Below, piece by piece: positions 9,415 through 18,416 of a stretch of DNA of 64,000 nucleotides. The notes under the pieces were generated by a model that ran no database searches, had not been told where the DNA came from, and saw only the letters and a list, made by a program, of their open reading frames with translations. The translations under genes were made by a program, and so were the position numbers. Every line of letters begins with the position of its first letter. The stretch's first letter is position 1. The DNA is taken from NCBI GenBank assembly GCA_965275915.1, contig CBDHYI010000007.1:1488001-1552000 (forward strand), read 5' to 3'. The stretch comes from JBDWFY01 sp965275915 (GTDB lineage Bacteria; Pseudomonadota; Alphaproteobacteria; Rhizobiales; Stappiaceae).

Positions 9415-9876
9415 ATGACCGAATGGCTTGTTTATCTCTCTGGTGAAATCCATACCGACTGGCGCGAACGGATTGTCGAAGCAGCCAAAGCCGCCGACCT
9501 GCCGGTCCGATTTGCCGCTCCGGTGACCAATCACGCCGCCAGCGATGATTGCGGCGTTGCGATCCTGGGTGCGGAAGAAAAGAATTTCTGGAAGGATCAC
9601 AAGGGCGGACAGGTGAATGCAATCCGGACCCGCACGCTGATCGAAAAATCCGACATCGTCGTCGTGCGCTTCGGCGACAAATACAAGCAGTGGAATGCCG
9701 CCTTCGATGCAGGCTACGCATCGGCGCTGGGCAAACCGGTTATCATCAATCACACGCCGGACCTTACCCACCCGCTTAAGGAGGTGGATGCCGCCGCTCT
9801 GGCGGTTGCGGAAACACCGGAACAGGTGGTCGACATTCTGCGCTATGTCGTCCGCGGAGAACTGGACGGCTATTGA
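9415..9876 (+). CDS. YtoQ family protein
   Basis: 153 residues closely resembling the YtoQ family, which adopts a nucleoside 2-deoxyribosyltransferase-like Rossmann fold. Characteristic stretches are WLVYLSGEIHTDWRERI at the N-terminus, the central KSDIVVVRFGDKYKQWNAAF, and NHTPDLTHPLKEVD. No signal or membrane segment. The biochemical function of the family is not established. It shares a 181-bp divergent intergenic region with the GntR regulator, so it may be a target of that regulator; this is positional inference only. Confidence 0.8.
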   Translation: MTEWLVYLSGEIHTDWRERIVEAAKAADLPVRFAAPVTNHAASDDCGVAILGAEEKNFWKDHKGGQVNAIRTRTLIEKSDIVVVRFGDKYKQWNAAFDAGYASALGKPVIINHTPDLTHPLKEVDAAALAVAETPEQVVDILRYVVRGELDGY

Positions 9877-9909
9877 GCCTAAGGTGTCGCTTAAGGGGCG
9901 GTTTTGCTT

Positions 9910-10881
9910 TCAATGAAGATCGAGCCGCCAGAAACGTTCCTTTCCCGTTTTCAGTCTCTGTTTCACCCTTTTTTGAGACCCGTTAACGACAAATGCCGGA
10001 TAGCGATCCGTTAGGTCAAAGCAGAATTGCTTTGGAAGACGCGAATAAACCGAGACCGGCGGCGTGCCATATCTGATCTTCTTGACAAGCGTTCCGGTAG
10101 ACGGAGTGTGATACCAAACCGTAGAGATGTGCAGCTCTTCGCGCAAAAACCAAAGTGCAGCTGTCAACATTGCTTCGGACCAGAACTTTGCCCTTGGATA
10201 CAAATGGTTATCCGCGTAGTTCATAAAATCACACAGTCGGCCTAAAGACCTGCCGCGAAACATGAAAACTCGATCCCTCGACCAACCGCCGGCAATCAGT
10301 TTTTGCGCCCGTCGGTAGCCAGCGTCGACCCTCCGGACCCAGTCGTTTTGAATTTCCTCAATCAACGCCTGCTTCACGTGAAGATCGATGTCAAGACGCG
10401 CCCAGGCCATGGTCATCCGCCCCTTGCGACAGACGGGGTGACACCATGCCGGGAAGGGACTTTCATCAAGCGGTCCAATCAGTTTCTCGTAGGCGCGGTC
10501 GTGCCCTTTATCAAAATTCAGTTGAAGAACAAGATTGGTACCCCCTCGCGAGGTCTGCGCCCAACTGCGGTCTTGTCCATGTCGTGACCACAATCCGATT
10601 GTCAGAACAAACCGAAATACGTCTTGCCTCTCCGCGTAAACAAGATCTTCATGAGACAGCAAACCATCGCCCTTTCGGGCAACAATCTGTTTCACGGTTG
10701 GTTTCTCCAACAGCTTCGCAAACCGGGTCTTCTTCAACTGCGCCACCGATGCCGGAACCGCCAACTTGCCCTGCAACAGCTCAACAGCATACCGGTCCCG
10801 GTAATATTCAAACAGCGTCCGCCCTTTGGGCAGATCGCGCAGTAACAAACGTGCTTCTTTCAATTCCATGATGTTACCCAT
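9910..10881 (-). CDS. Uncharacterised protein with an EIQxDW-type motif
   Basis: About 323 residues, soluble, rich in Arg, Lys and Trp. I do not firmly recognise it. The segment LIEEIQNDWVRR followed by a helical FWSEAMLTAALWFLREE stretch and HISTVWYHTPSTGTLVKK recalls the EIQSDW-containing, possibly acetyltransferase-like domain seen in large phage-related polyvalent proteins. It also has a size and basic character reminiscent of VirK/DUF535 proteins. Neither match is secure. The start is uncertain: ATGs at 10917, 10881 and 10869 are in frame and none has a strong ribosome binding site. It converges with the ytoQ-like gene. Confidence 0.5.
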   Translation of the reverse strand: MGNIMELKEARLLLRDLPKGRTLFEYYRDRYAVELLQGKLAVPASVAQLKKTRFAKLLEKPTVKQIVARKGDGLLSHEDLVYAERQDVFRFVLTIGLWSRHGQDRSWAQTSRGGTNLVLQLNFDKGHDRAYEKLIGPLDESPFPAWCHPVCRKGRMTMAWARLDIDLHVKQALIEEIQNDWVRRVDAGYRRAQKLIAGGWSRDRVFMFRGRSLGRLCDFMNYADNHLYPRAKFWSEAMLTAALWFLREELHISTVWYHTPSTGTLVKKIRYGTPPVSVYSRLPKQFCFDLTDRYPAFVVNGSQKRVKQRLKTGKERFWRLDLH

Positions 10882-11286
10882 GCGCACCGGCTTATCGACT
10901 GCGGTTCCCGACCACATCGAACACCGCAGCGCCTTCAGTGCGAACCATGCGCGCGCAGGCGCACGAAAGGATCGCAATCAGATCTTCAGTAAAGTTGGAT
11001 ATCGGTTCTGGGGCGAAGCTCTACGGCCCTGCCAGAGTCCCCAGAGGCAATGCGACGATGCCCGCATCAAGGTACATGTGCCTTGGCGCAAAAGTCGCAT
11101 TTCAGGTTGGTTGTTTTCTCATTGTGATACCTGCCACCAATCGGGCTTTTCCATCCGGGGGCGCAGCAAATAGCATAGCCGGATCCCGTCGACAAGTCAG
11201 GATCGCAACAGCACAAGTGAAACGCACCGCGCTGTTGCGAAAAAGTCAGTCGCTCAATTCATTGACGAGCCATGAAACACATGGGC
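10882..11286. other. Non-coding stretch, about 400 bp
   Basis: Open frames exist on the plus strand but lack a ribosome binding site and protein-like composition, and run into the antisense of the ankyrin gene. I see no RNA gene, repeat or recognisable fragment here. It presumably holds the promoter of the minus-strand gene ending at 9910. Confidence 0.4.
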
Positions 11287-12822
11287 TCATGCGACACCGT
11301 GATCGACGACCTGGTCGGGATGCCCTTGCGCCCAGTCGGCCAGGAATTCCGCCATATCATCCTCTCCTGCAAGTTCAAGCGCGCGGCGCGGCAGGGCTAC
11401 GCCCGCTTCAAGCGCCAGTCGCGCGCAGTTTATATGATCCCTTTCTTTCCTCTCAGGCGCGTTTTCAGACCCGTGAATAATGGTCGACAGCAGCGTGCCG
11501 CCATATTTGTTGATACGTCTGAGATCAGGTTTGTGCTGCAAAAACAATTCCGTAAGGTCAGGCAGGCCTTCCCAACCGGCAATATGTACAGGGCTCATTC
11601 CCATATCATCAGGGAGATCAGTCGGCATGCCTGCCGATATCAGACGCTCAATCCGGGGGCGCGTCCCCGGAAGATGGATAAGGTTGTGCAGCAAATACCG
11701 GCATTCTTTAGGCAGCGCCTCCGTGCCGGCCGGCAAAGATGACCCTCCATCCTGCACTGTCTGAATGAGGGGTTTGATATCTTCCGGGATTTCCGTGGAG
11801 CCGCCGGCGTTGGAGATGACATCGGCCACTTCCTGATTGCCGAACAGGAGAGCCAGTGTATAGGCATTTATTCCGTCATAAAGCCGGTTGGGATCAGTAC
11901 CGGCATCCAGCAGCACCATCGCCATTTCGGCGTCGCACATGCGCCTTGCGGCCTGATGCAGGGCGCTGACGACCATGGGGGCCTCTCCTGAGGGATGCTG
12001 ACTGGCCCCCTCGTTCGGGTCCGCGCCTGCATCAAGCAGCAGTTTCACAGCACCATGATCGTTAAAATCAAGAGCGCGCAGGAGTGCATTGGTCCCGGCC
12101 GGTTCGGCGCCATGGCGCAAGAGCAACCGCAGCCCTTCATGATGGCCAAGCTCCGTCGCATGATAAAGGCTCTCATTGTCGTTTGGATCGGCTCCTTTCT
12201 CCAGGAGCCACGCGGCCAGACGCATATTGTTCGCATGACCAAGTGCGCCATACAGCGCCGACAGCAGGTGATCGGACCCCGGTTCAAACGGGTAGCCGTC
12301 ATTCACATCGGCGCCGTGCCGCACAAGCAGGTCCGCAATGGCCATCATGTCGCCGGCCTTATCCGGATGCGCCTGAAAATATTTTGAAAATGCCAAATGA
12401 AGAATCGGCCGCCTCGGCCCCAGCGGCGTAACCGCCGCTTTGTGATCCTTCAACAGGGCCGCTTTCACCGCCGGCAGATCGTAAAGCGCAATCTGCAGGC
12501 CCAGAAGCCCCTCGGCAAGATCGGGCGTATCGGCAAGAAGGCGGTCGACGACCGTATTTTGCCCGTGAAACAGGGCAATCTTCAGCCGCTGCTGTTTTCG
12601 TGCGCGATCCATGCCGTTGATTTCGACAGCGAGTTTTAACGCGGGCCAGCTGGTGAAACTGTTTTCCGTTGCAATGACATGCAGAAAGTCGGCATGTGTC
12701 AGATTCGACAGATCACGGCGCGGCGGATGGACCGCCAATCGCTCAAGAGCCACCGGATCGCCGGACTGATAGGCCTTGCGCAGGGATTTGGCAGCGCGTC
12801 GCAGCGCTTCAAGAGAGTGCAT
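11287..12822 (-). CDS. Ankyrin repeat protein with N-terminal SWxxLK helical module
   Basis: 511 residues. Residues about 1-70 form a helical module with AAKSLRKAYQSGD and the signature SWPALKLAVE. From about residue 130 onward are degenerate ankyrin repeats, for example LLVRHGADVNDG, WLLEKGADPNDN, LLLRHGAEPAG and LLLDAGADPNEG. Ankyrin repeats mediate protein-protein contacts; the partner is unknown. No signal peptide, so probably cytosolic. ATG 12822 follows GAGGAGA. The N-terminal module also occurs in the proteins at 18417 and 36997, each with a different or separate C-terminal part. Confidence 0.85.
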   Translation of the reverse strand: MHSLEALRRAAKSLRKAYQSGDPVALERLAVHPPRRDLSNLTHADFLHVIATENSFTSWPALKLAVEINGMDRARKQQRLKIALFHGQNTVVDRLLADTPDLAEGLLGLQIALYDLPAVKAALLKDHKAAVTPLGPRRPILHLAFSKYFQAHPDKAGDMMAIADLLVRHGADVNDGYPFEPGSDHLLSALYGALGHANNMRLAAWLLEKGADPNDNESLYHATELGHHEGLRLLLRHGAEPAGTNALLRALDFNDHGAVKLLLDAGADPNEGASQHPSGEAPMVVSALHQAARRMCDAEMAMVLLDAGTDPNRLYDGINAYTLALLFGNQEVADVISNAGGSTEIPEDIKPLIQTVQDGGSSLPAGTEALPKECRYLLHNLIHLPGTRPRIERLISAGMPTDLPDDMGMSPVHIAGWEGLPDLTELFLQHKPDLRRINKYGGTLLSTIIHGSENAPERKERDHINCARLALEAGVALPRRALELAGEDDMAEFLADWAQGHPDQVVDHGVA

Positions 12823-13045
12823 ATCGGTCTCCTCATTTCGCGCCCTGGGTTCGCTGACGGGGCATGAGATCAACCGATGGATGTCTCTGATGATGAGGGG
12901 ATGCAGATGCTGCTTTCCGCGAACCGGGATGCCTTCCCAACAGGCGGGACCAGTATATCCCAGCGCCCTGTCATGGCAAGTGCCGGAGAACGGGCGTACG
13001 TTGCGGGAGCCGTACGGCCTTTTCAACCCTGAACTGACTGTCTAG

Positions 13046-13084
13046 GGTGTGGACGCATATCAAGTATGTTTATGCGTCCACACC
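13046..13084. mobile_element. Collapsed 39-bp remnant of the CTAG-inserting element
   Basis: Only the two ends remain. AGGGTGTGGACGCATA (13044-13059) is perfectly complementary to TATGCGTCCACACCCT (13071-13086) around an 11-nt loop. The right arm, including CAAGTATGTTTATG, aligns with the terminal repeat of the complete element at 5107-5367. Flanks are CTAG on the left (13042-13045) and CTAA on the right (13085-13088). It lies 45 bp before tenA and could form a hairpin in its leader. No T-tract, so it is not a typical terminator. Confidence 0.7.
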
Positions 13085-13128
13085 CTAAAGTCCGAACCGA
13101 ACCGATCTCAATCTGAGTAACCACCTCC

Positions 13129-13794
13129 ATGAAACTGTTTGACCGCCTCAAAAAAGACGCCGGATCCCGCTGGACAAATTATGTCGAGCATGAATTCGTT
13201 GATGGTATCGGCAACGGAACCCTGCCTGAGGAGGCGTTCCGTCACTATCTCGTCCAGGACTACCTGTTTCTGGTCGAATTCGCCCGGGCTTATGCGCTTG
13301 CGATCTATAAGAGCCCCGATGTCGGCCATATGAACACCGCGCTCCTTGGTGTGAAAGCAATTCTGGAGGTGGAACTGGACCTGCACGTTGAGCTCTGCGG
13401 TAAATGGGGCATGAGTCGCGAGGACCTTGAGACAGCGGAAGAAGCCAGCGCCAATATGGCCTATACCCGTTTCGTTCTTGAGGCCGGCATGCGCGGCGAT
13501 CTGCTGGATCTTCTCGTTGCCCTGGCGCCGTGCATTGTGGGATATGCCGAGATCGGCGACACACTCTCCGGACAATCGAACAAAGGCGGCGGCAATCCGC
13601 ATTACCAACGATGGATCGCTGAGTATGCCGGTGAGGACTACCAGAATCTCACGCGGGCATTCGGTCAATGGATGGATGATCTGGCCGGTGTCTATCTGAG
13701 TGAGAACCGCTATCCTGCCCTCAGCGACACATTCAACAAGGCCTGCCGGCTTGAAGCCGATTTCTGGCAGATGGGTCTCGATCGGTCGATCTGA
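13129..13794 (+). CDS. tenA: TenA family protein (thiaminase II-like)
   Basis: 221 residues of the all-helical TenA/PqqC-like fold. TenA hydrolyses aminopyrimidine from degraded thiamine for salvage. The conserved region includes HYLVQDYLFLVEFARAYALA, the catalytic-cysteine stretch LAPCIVGYAEIG, and a C-terminal CRLEADFWQMGL segment that supplies the conserved Glu. Length is normal. It is not next to other thiamine genes in the window, so salvage of another pyrimidine-like compound cannot be excluded. The leader contains the 13046-13084 hairpin remnant. Confidence 0.88.
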   Translation: MKLFDRLKKDAGSRWTNYVEHEFVDGIGNGTLPEEAFRHYLVQDYLFLVEFARAYALAIYKSPDVGHMNTALLGVKAILEVELDLHVELCGKWGMSREDLETAEEASANMAYTRFVLEAGMRGDLLDLLVALAPCIVGYAEIGDTLSGQSNKGGGNPHYQRWIAEYAGEDYQNLTRAFGQWMDDLAGVYLSENRYPALSDTFNKACRLEADFWQMGLDRSI

Positions 13795-14148
13795 CGTCTC
13801 AACTTGTCACGCGGGCGTGGGTTCTTCACAGACCTGTCCGGACAGACGACAGCGAATATTTCGGATGCAGCCCCTTTTTTGGTCGGAAATTGAATGCCGG
13901 GAAATCCCTCGAAAAAGTGGAAATTTCTCGCAAAATACCGTTCTTTTCCGCGTGTTGGCGATTCGATATCCGACCAAATTCGTAAATGTAAAACTGCTTG
14001 CCAACCGACAAGTTAAATGCAAAGCTCTCAAAAAATAGGGAGTGATGAACACGTGTGCATTGATCGCCACGGTTCAAAAATGTGGGGGAAGTTTCCGAGT
14101 CATCCGGTCTTTGTCCTGTAATAAAAACTGTCGGCAGGTGACGTCGTC
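13795..14148. other. Intergenic leader region before the TRAP operon
   Basis: 354 bp without a gene. It contains short dyads (for example CTTGCCAACCGACAAG near 13997) that could be regulator sites, and AGGTGA seven bases before dctQ as ribosome binding site. I cannot assign a specific operator or promoter. Confidence 0.4.
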
Positions 14149-14697
14149 ATGAATTCTGCGCTTATACAAATTGAACGGCTCGGACTTTTCAACCAAATGG
14201 CTGGGAAAGTGAGTATATTCATCGCCTCTTGTTTTATCGGGCTGATGACATTGTTCGTCATTACCGGCGTTTTTTTCCGGTATGTGCTCAATAACTCCCT
14301 TCCCTGGGTGGAAGATGTTTCCCTGATCATGATGGTCACCACTGCGTTTCTGGTGGCTCCCTTTGCCTACAGGTCCGGCGCCAATGTCGCCATCGAAATC
14401 CTGGTCGAGGCCTTTCCAAGACCCGTTCTCAGGGTCATCCGCATGGTCATAAATCTCATGATACTGTGGATCATTTACCGCTATTTTTTCGAAAGTCTTC
14501 AACTGGTTACTCGGGGCTGGGGCATTCGCGTCAACACGGTGCCCATACCTTGGGCAATTCCGTATCTGATTGTGCCGGTGGCCTTTATCGAGATGGCTCT
14601 CGTCGCAATTGAACTGATCGCGAGAGATCTGTGGGGGCTGATAAATCGATCGGACGCGGCCGACCTGCCGCATATTGCACCGGCAGAGGCGGAGTAG
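14149..14697 (+). CDS. TRAP transporter small permease (DctQ type)
   Basis: 182 residues with four hydrophobic helices (roughly 22-44, 58-78, 96-118, 140-162), the usual topology of the small membrane subunit of tripartite ATP-independent periplasmic transporters. The family motif FFRYVLNNSLPWVEDVS is present after the first helix. First gene of dctQ-dctM-dctP; the stop is 4 bp before the dctM start, suggesting translational coupling. It bridges the binding protein DctP and the large permease DctM in the inner membrane. Confidence 0.92.
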   Translation: MNSALIQIERLGLFNQMAGKVSIFIASCFIGLMTLFVITGVFFRYVLNNSLPWVEDVSLIMMVTTAFLVAPFAYRSGANVAIEILVEAFPRPVLRVIRMVINLMILWIIYRYFFESLQLVTRGWGIRVNTVPIPWAIPYLIVPVAFIEMALVAIELIARDLWGLINRSDAADLPHIAPAEAE

Positions 14698-14701
14698 GGG
14701 A

Positions 14702-16279
14702 ATGGGGCTCGCTTATTTCTGGATTTTCTTCATTCTTCTGGCCATCGGAACGCCGGTTGTCTTTGCACTGATGCTGGGGCCCGGCATTTCGCTCGTCATT
14801 GACGGGAAGGATGGCTTGTTCTTCTCAAAACTGCTGTCGACGATTTATACCGGAATGTATTCATTTCCGCTGATGGCGGTTCCGTTCTTTATCCTTGCCG
14901 GAGAACTGATGAATTCCGGCGGTATCACACGGTCCATCGTCAGGTTTTCTGAATCGATGATCGGCCACTATCGGGGCGGCCTGGCCCAGGTCAACATCCT
15001 GTCATCGATCCTGTTCGCCGGCCTGTCCGGCTCCGCCGTTGCCGATACCTCGGCACTGGGTAAAATGCTCATTCCGGCGATGGAGCAAAATGGTTATTCC
15101 CGCCGGTTTGCCGCCGCGATCACGTCAGCGTCCTCCGTCATAGGGCCGATCATCCCGCCATCGGGCATCATGATCCTTTACGCCTTTGTGATGAACGTAT
15201 CCGTTGCCGGTCTCTTCCTTGCCGGCTTTGTACCCGGCCTCATGGTCGGTCTGGGACTGATGGTTCTGACCGGCTATTTTTCCCGTGTACGCGATTATCC
15301 GGTCGCGAGCCAACGGGCGAGCTGGACGGTGCGGTCGCTCGCTTTTCTTGAAACCTATCCGGCCCTGCTGACACCGGTCCTGCTTCTTGGCGGCATTCTT
15401 TCGGGCATCTATACGCCGACGGAAGCCGCCGCCGTTGCAGCGGTTTACGCCCTTTTCGCATCGGTTCTGATCAGACTGGAAATCTGGAACCGCTTCATTT
15501 CCGATGCCAAACACGCATATTTGCATATCGCCCCTCTCACGATCTTTCTGTTTCTCGGATTCTTCGGTGTCTACGGCTTCAACATGTTCGCCGCGCTGGC
15601 CATCGGCTGGATTGTGATCGCGGAGATTGCCTGGCGCGCGCTGGCGGGCCGCAGCAGGGAGTCAAGATCTGAGAAAACCGTGCCGCTGCGCAAAGATATC
15701 AGACAGGCCGCCCACGAATCGGGCAGCAGATTGCCGACGGTATTGCGCGATACCGCGATTCAGTCCGGTGTCATCCTGTTTCTGGTCGGCGCAGCCGTGA
15801 CCTTCGGCTGGATGGTGACGGTTTCCGGTCTGGCGCGGGAAGCGGCATCCCTGATCAAAACCATCACCAACGATCCGTTGCTGTTGCTGTTCCTGATCAA
15901 CATCCTGTTGTTTATCGTCGGTATGTTCCTCGATGCGGGACCCGCAATCCTGATCCTCGGACCGGTGCTGGCGCCGATTATGGCCGGAATCGGCATCGAT
16001 CCCCTGCACTTTGCCATCGTGATGTGCGTCAACGTCACCGTCGGCCTGGCGACACCGCCCATGGGACTGGTGCTGTTCGTCGCCTCCTCGGTGTCAGGAG
16101 AAAAGGTCGAAAGCATTGTGCGCGAGATCTGGCCGTTCCTGCTGGTTGAGTTTGCCGTTATTTTTCTGATTACCTACTTTCCAAGCCTGACCATGACGAT
16201 ACCTTCATTGGTAGGATTTGCGAAATGTCCCGAAGGGGCTTTCATGTGTGAAGCCCTGGTGGGAGCGATGGGCGGATAA
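14702..16279 (+). CDS. TRAP transporter large permease (DctM type)
   Basis: 525 residues, a multi-helix Na+-coupled permease of the inner membrane. Typical motifs are MAVPFFILAGELM, GSAVADTSALGKMLIPAM and GPIIPPSGIMILYA. It is about 95 residues longer than the usual 425-430. The extra part around residues 270-370 holds two more hydrophobic helices (IAPLTIFLFLGFFGVYGF, MFAALAIGWIVIAEIAW) and a charged stretch before the second half resumes. ATG 14702 follows GGGGA. It lies between dctQ and dctP. Confidence 0.92.
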   Translation: MGLAYFWIFFILLAIGTPVVFALMLGPGISLVIDGKDGLFFSKLLSTIYTGMYSFPLMAVPFFILAGELMNSGGITRSIVRFSESMIGHYRGGLAQVNILSSILFAGLSGSAVADTSALGKMLIPAMEQNGYSRRFAAAITSASSVIGPIIPPSGIMILYAFVMNVSVAGLFLAGFVPGLMVGLGLMVLTGYFSRVRDYPVASQRASWTVRSLAFLETYPALLTPVLLLGGILSGIYTPTEAAAVAAVYALFASVLIRLEIWNRFISDAKHAYLHIAPLTIFLFLGFFGVYGFNMFAALAIGWIVIAEIAWRALAGRSRESRSEKTVPLRKDIRQAAHESGSRLPTVLRDTAIQSGVILFLVGAAVTFGWMVTVSGLAREAASLIKTITNDPLLLLFLINILLFIVGMFLDAGPAILILGPVLAPIMAGIGIDPLHFAIVMCVNVTVGLATPPMGLVLFVASSVSGEKVESIVREIWPFLLVEFAVIFLITYFPSLTMTIPSLVGFAKCPEGAFMCEALVGAMGG

Positions 16280-16318
16280 CCCGCCCGGCAAGTTAAAAAA
16301 CCCTAGGGAGGAGTTAAC

Positions 16319-17380
16319 ATGCTGAAGAAACTAGTGACGACCGCCGGAGCTCTGGCACTCGCCGCAACGGCCTCTCTGGCCGCCATGGCGACCAGCCAGG
16401 CGGCGGATTACAACATCAAGGTCGCATTCCTGGGCTCGCCGCAGGATGAGGACTTTGACGGCTCGATGGTCTTCAAGGACTACGTGGAAAGCCGGTCGAA
16501 CGGAAAGGCCTCAGTGGAGATTTTCCCATCCGGCCAGTTCTGCGGCAATGAAAAGGAATGTCTGGAAAACCTTCAGGCCGGAACGCTGGAAGTCTACATC
16601 ACGACGATCGGAGGCTTCGGCAACGTGTTCGGACCCGGTCAGGTTCTCGATCTGCCTTACATGTTCAAGGATGACCGGATTGCCGAATGCGTCTTTGACG
16701 GTCCGTTCACAGACCAGCTGCGGGAAGGCGTTTTGGCCGAAGGCATTCCGATGCGCCTGATGGTCATCTCCAATACCGGCGGGTGGAGGAACTTCGCCAC
16801 CACCAACAAGCTGGTCAAGACGCCCGGCGATCTGGATGGAGTCAAGGTTCGTACGATCCCCGCCGAAATCCAGCAGGAACTCGTCAGCCAGCTTGGCGGC
16901 AACCCGACCGCTGTCGCGTGGCCTGAGGTCTACACGTCGCTGTCAACCGGCGTGGTCGAGGGAACCAAGAACGGCATCACGGATATCATGAACATGAAGT
17001 TCCCCGAAGCCGGCCTGAAATATATGACCCTCGACGGACACGCCTATATGGGCGCGCTGTGGTGGTTCTCCGATCCCGCATGGCAGACGCTTCCCGATGA
17101 CATCAAGCGCATTGTGTTTGACGGCATGAACCACCTGAAAACGGTGACCCGTGCCTTCCCGATGCGCCGTCAGATCGAAGCGTATGATGCCTTCAGAGAA
17201 GGTGGTGGCGAGATCTATGTGCCGACGGCCGAAGAAAAAGCCGCTTTCCAGGAAGCTGCGAAGGGTATGCGCCAGTGGTACACCGACAAGTACGGCACCG
17301 AGTGGCTGGAAAAGCTTGACGCGGCCGTCGCGGACTGCACGGCATCCGTTGATGCGGAATTTGCCGCAGCCAACAAGTAA
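16319..17380 (+). CDS. TRAP transporter periplasmic substrate-binding protein (DctP type)
   Basis: 353 residues with an N-terminal Sec signal peptide (about 1-29, cleavage near SQA-AD) and the DctP fold. The conserved GVKVRTIPAE segment carries the arginine that normally binds a substrate carboxylate, so an organic acid is the likely ligand; the exact substrate is unknown. Four cysteines (two near FCGNEKEC, one each at AECVF and ADCTA) could form disulfides. A strong GGGAGGAG ribosome binding site suggests high expression, usual for binding proteins. A GC-rich hairpin follows the stop. Confidence 0.93.
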   Translation: MLKKLVTTAGALALAATASLAAMATSQAADYNIKVAFLGSPQDEDFDGSMVFKDYVESRSNGKASVEIFPSGQFCGNEKECLENLQAGTLEVYITTIGGFGNVFGPGQVLDLPYMFKDDRIAECVFDGPFTDQLREGVLAEGIPMRLMVISNTGGWRNFATTNKLVKTPGDLDGVKVRTIPAEIQQELVSQLGGNPTAVAWPEVYTSLSTGVVEGTKNGITDIMNMKFPEAGLKYMTLDGHAYMGALWWFSDPAWQTLPDDIKRIVFDGMNHLKTVTRAFPMRRQIEAYDAFREGGGEIYVPTAEEKAAFQEAAKGMRQWYTDKYGTEWLEKLDAAVADCTASVDAEFAAANK

Positions 17381-17398
17381 GAGTGCAACACGACCAAG

Positions 17399-17421
17399 AG
17401 AGGCGGGCCGGGCCCGCCTCT
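17399..17421 (+). terminator. GC-rich hairpin after dctP
   Basis: AGAGGCGGGCC (17399-17409) pairs with GGCCCGCCTCT (17411-17421), 18 bp after the stop. The following T-tract is poor, so it may act as an attenuator or as mRNA 3'-end protection that uncouples the SDR gene from the transporter operon. Confidence 0.55.
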
Positions 17422-17491
17422 TACTTCCATAAACAACCAGCCCAGAATTCAGGTTCCCCCAGGACCATTCATCGGACAATCAGACGCTTCC

Positions 17492-18238
17492 ATGTATTTT
17501 CAGTCCCTTGTCGGCAAAACAGTCGTGATTACCGGCGGTGCCGGTGGCATCGGTGCGCCTTTGACCCGGTCACTCGCCGAAATCGGTGCCGATATGCTGA
17601 TTTTGGACTGGGATCAGAACCGTCTTGACAAACTGGTCGCGGACTTGTCCGGAGGACCATCCCGGATCGTCGCCCTGCAAAGCGATCTTGCCGACTTTCG
17701 GACGTGCCAAAATCTGGTGGCGCAGGCGCCCAGCGACTTGATAGGGCTCGTGCATCTCGCCGGTGTATTCGAGCAGGATGGCGATGACGGCGCTGATGAC
17801 TCCGTGTGGAATCGCGCCATCGATCATAACCTGAAAAACGCGCGCGACATGTGCCTCGCCTTTGCCGAAGCGGCCCCGAAAGGAACAGGCACACCGACAA
17901 AGGTCGTCCTCACCAGCTCCCTTGCAGCAAACCGGGGCGCCTTCGACCACTATTCTTATACCGCGGCGAAAGCCGGGCTTATCGGACTGACACGCGCCTT
18001 CTCGCGCCGATTTGCCCCGGATATGATCGTCAATTGCATCGCTCCGGGCATCATCCTGACCGGCATGCCAGATAAGGTGCTCGCTGACAGGCGCGAAAAA
18101 GTCCTGTCTGAAATTCCGCTCAAGCGGTTCGGCCAACCCGACGAAGTTGCGTCGGTCATCATGTTCCTGATCAGCGATGCCGTGTCCTATGTCTCCGGTC
18201 AGGTGATCAATATCGACGGCGGCACGATCAACGGCTGA
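17492..18238 (+). CDS. Short-chain dehydrogenase/reductase
   Basis: 248-residue classical SDR. NAD(P)-binding TGGAGGIG lies near residue 16, an aspartate after beta-2 (ILDWD) suggests NAD preference, and the catalytic serine and YTAAK motif (SSLAANRGAFDHYSYTAAK) are all present. The C-terminal DGGT is typical. It follows the TRAP genes on the same strand with a hairpin in between, so it may oxidise the imported substrate; this is context inference. Substrate unknown. Confidence 0.9.
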   Translation: MYFQSLVGKTVVITGGAGGIGAPLTRSLAEIGADMLILDWDQNRLDKLVADLSGGPSRIVALQSDLADFRTCQNLVAQAPSDLIGLVHLAGVFEQDGDDGADDSVWNRAIDHNLKNARDMCLAFAEAAPKGTGTPTKVVLTSSLAANRGAFDHYSYTAAKAGLIGLTRAFSRRFAPDMIVNCIAPGIILTGMPDKVLADRREKVLSEIPLKRFGQPDEVASVIMFLISDAVSYVSGQVINIDGGTING

Positions 18239-18416
18239 ACGACAGAAGCGGTTGACCTTTTCCCAAAGCTCTTCATAGTAGGCAGCAGGCATGGTCGATG
18301 CCTTCCGGTCCCGCGAAAAGGGCTGCGCCCACGATCCCATCGAAATTGACTGACCATTCACAGTTCCTTTTTCGGTCTGACAGGCGGGCACAGACATATC
18401 GGAAGAGGGATCGCCT

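Noticed and set aside
10938..11480. Plus-strand open frame in the 10.9-11.5 kb gap
   Set aside because: No ribosome binding site, composition unlike neighbours, and half of it overlaps the ankyrin gene in antisense.
18240..18416. Minus-strand coding-like stretch (PAAYYEELWEKVNRF) between the SDR and DUF1835 genes
   Set aside because: It is short, runs into SDR antisense, and matches no family I recognise; I cannot support a gene fragment.
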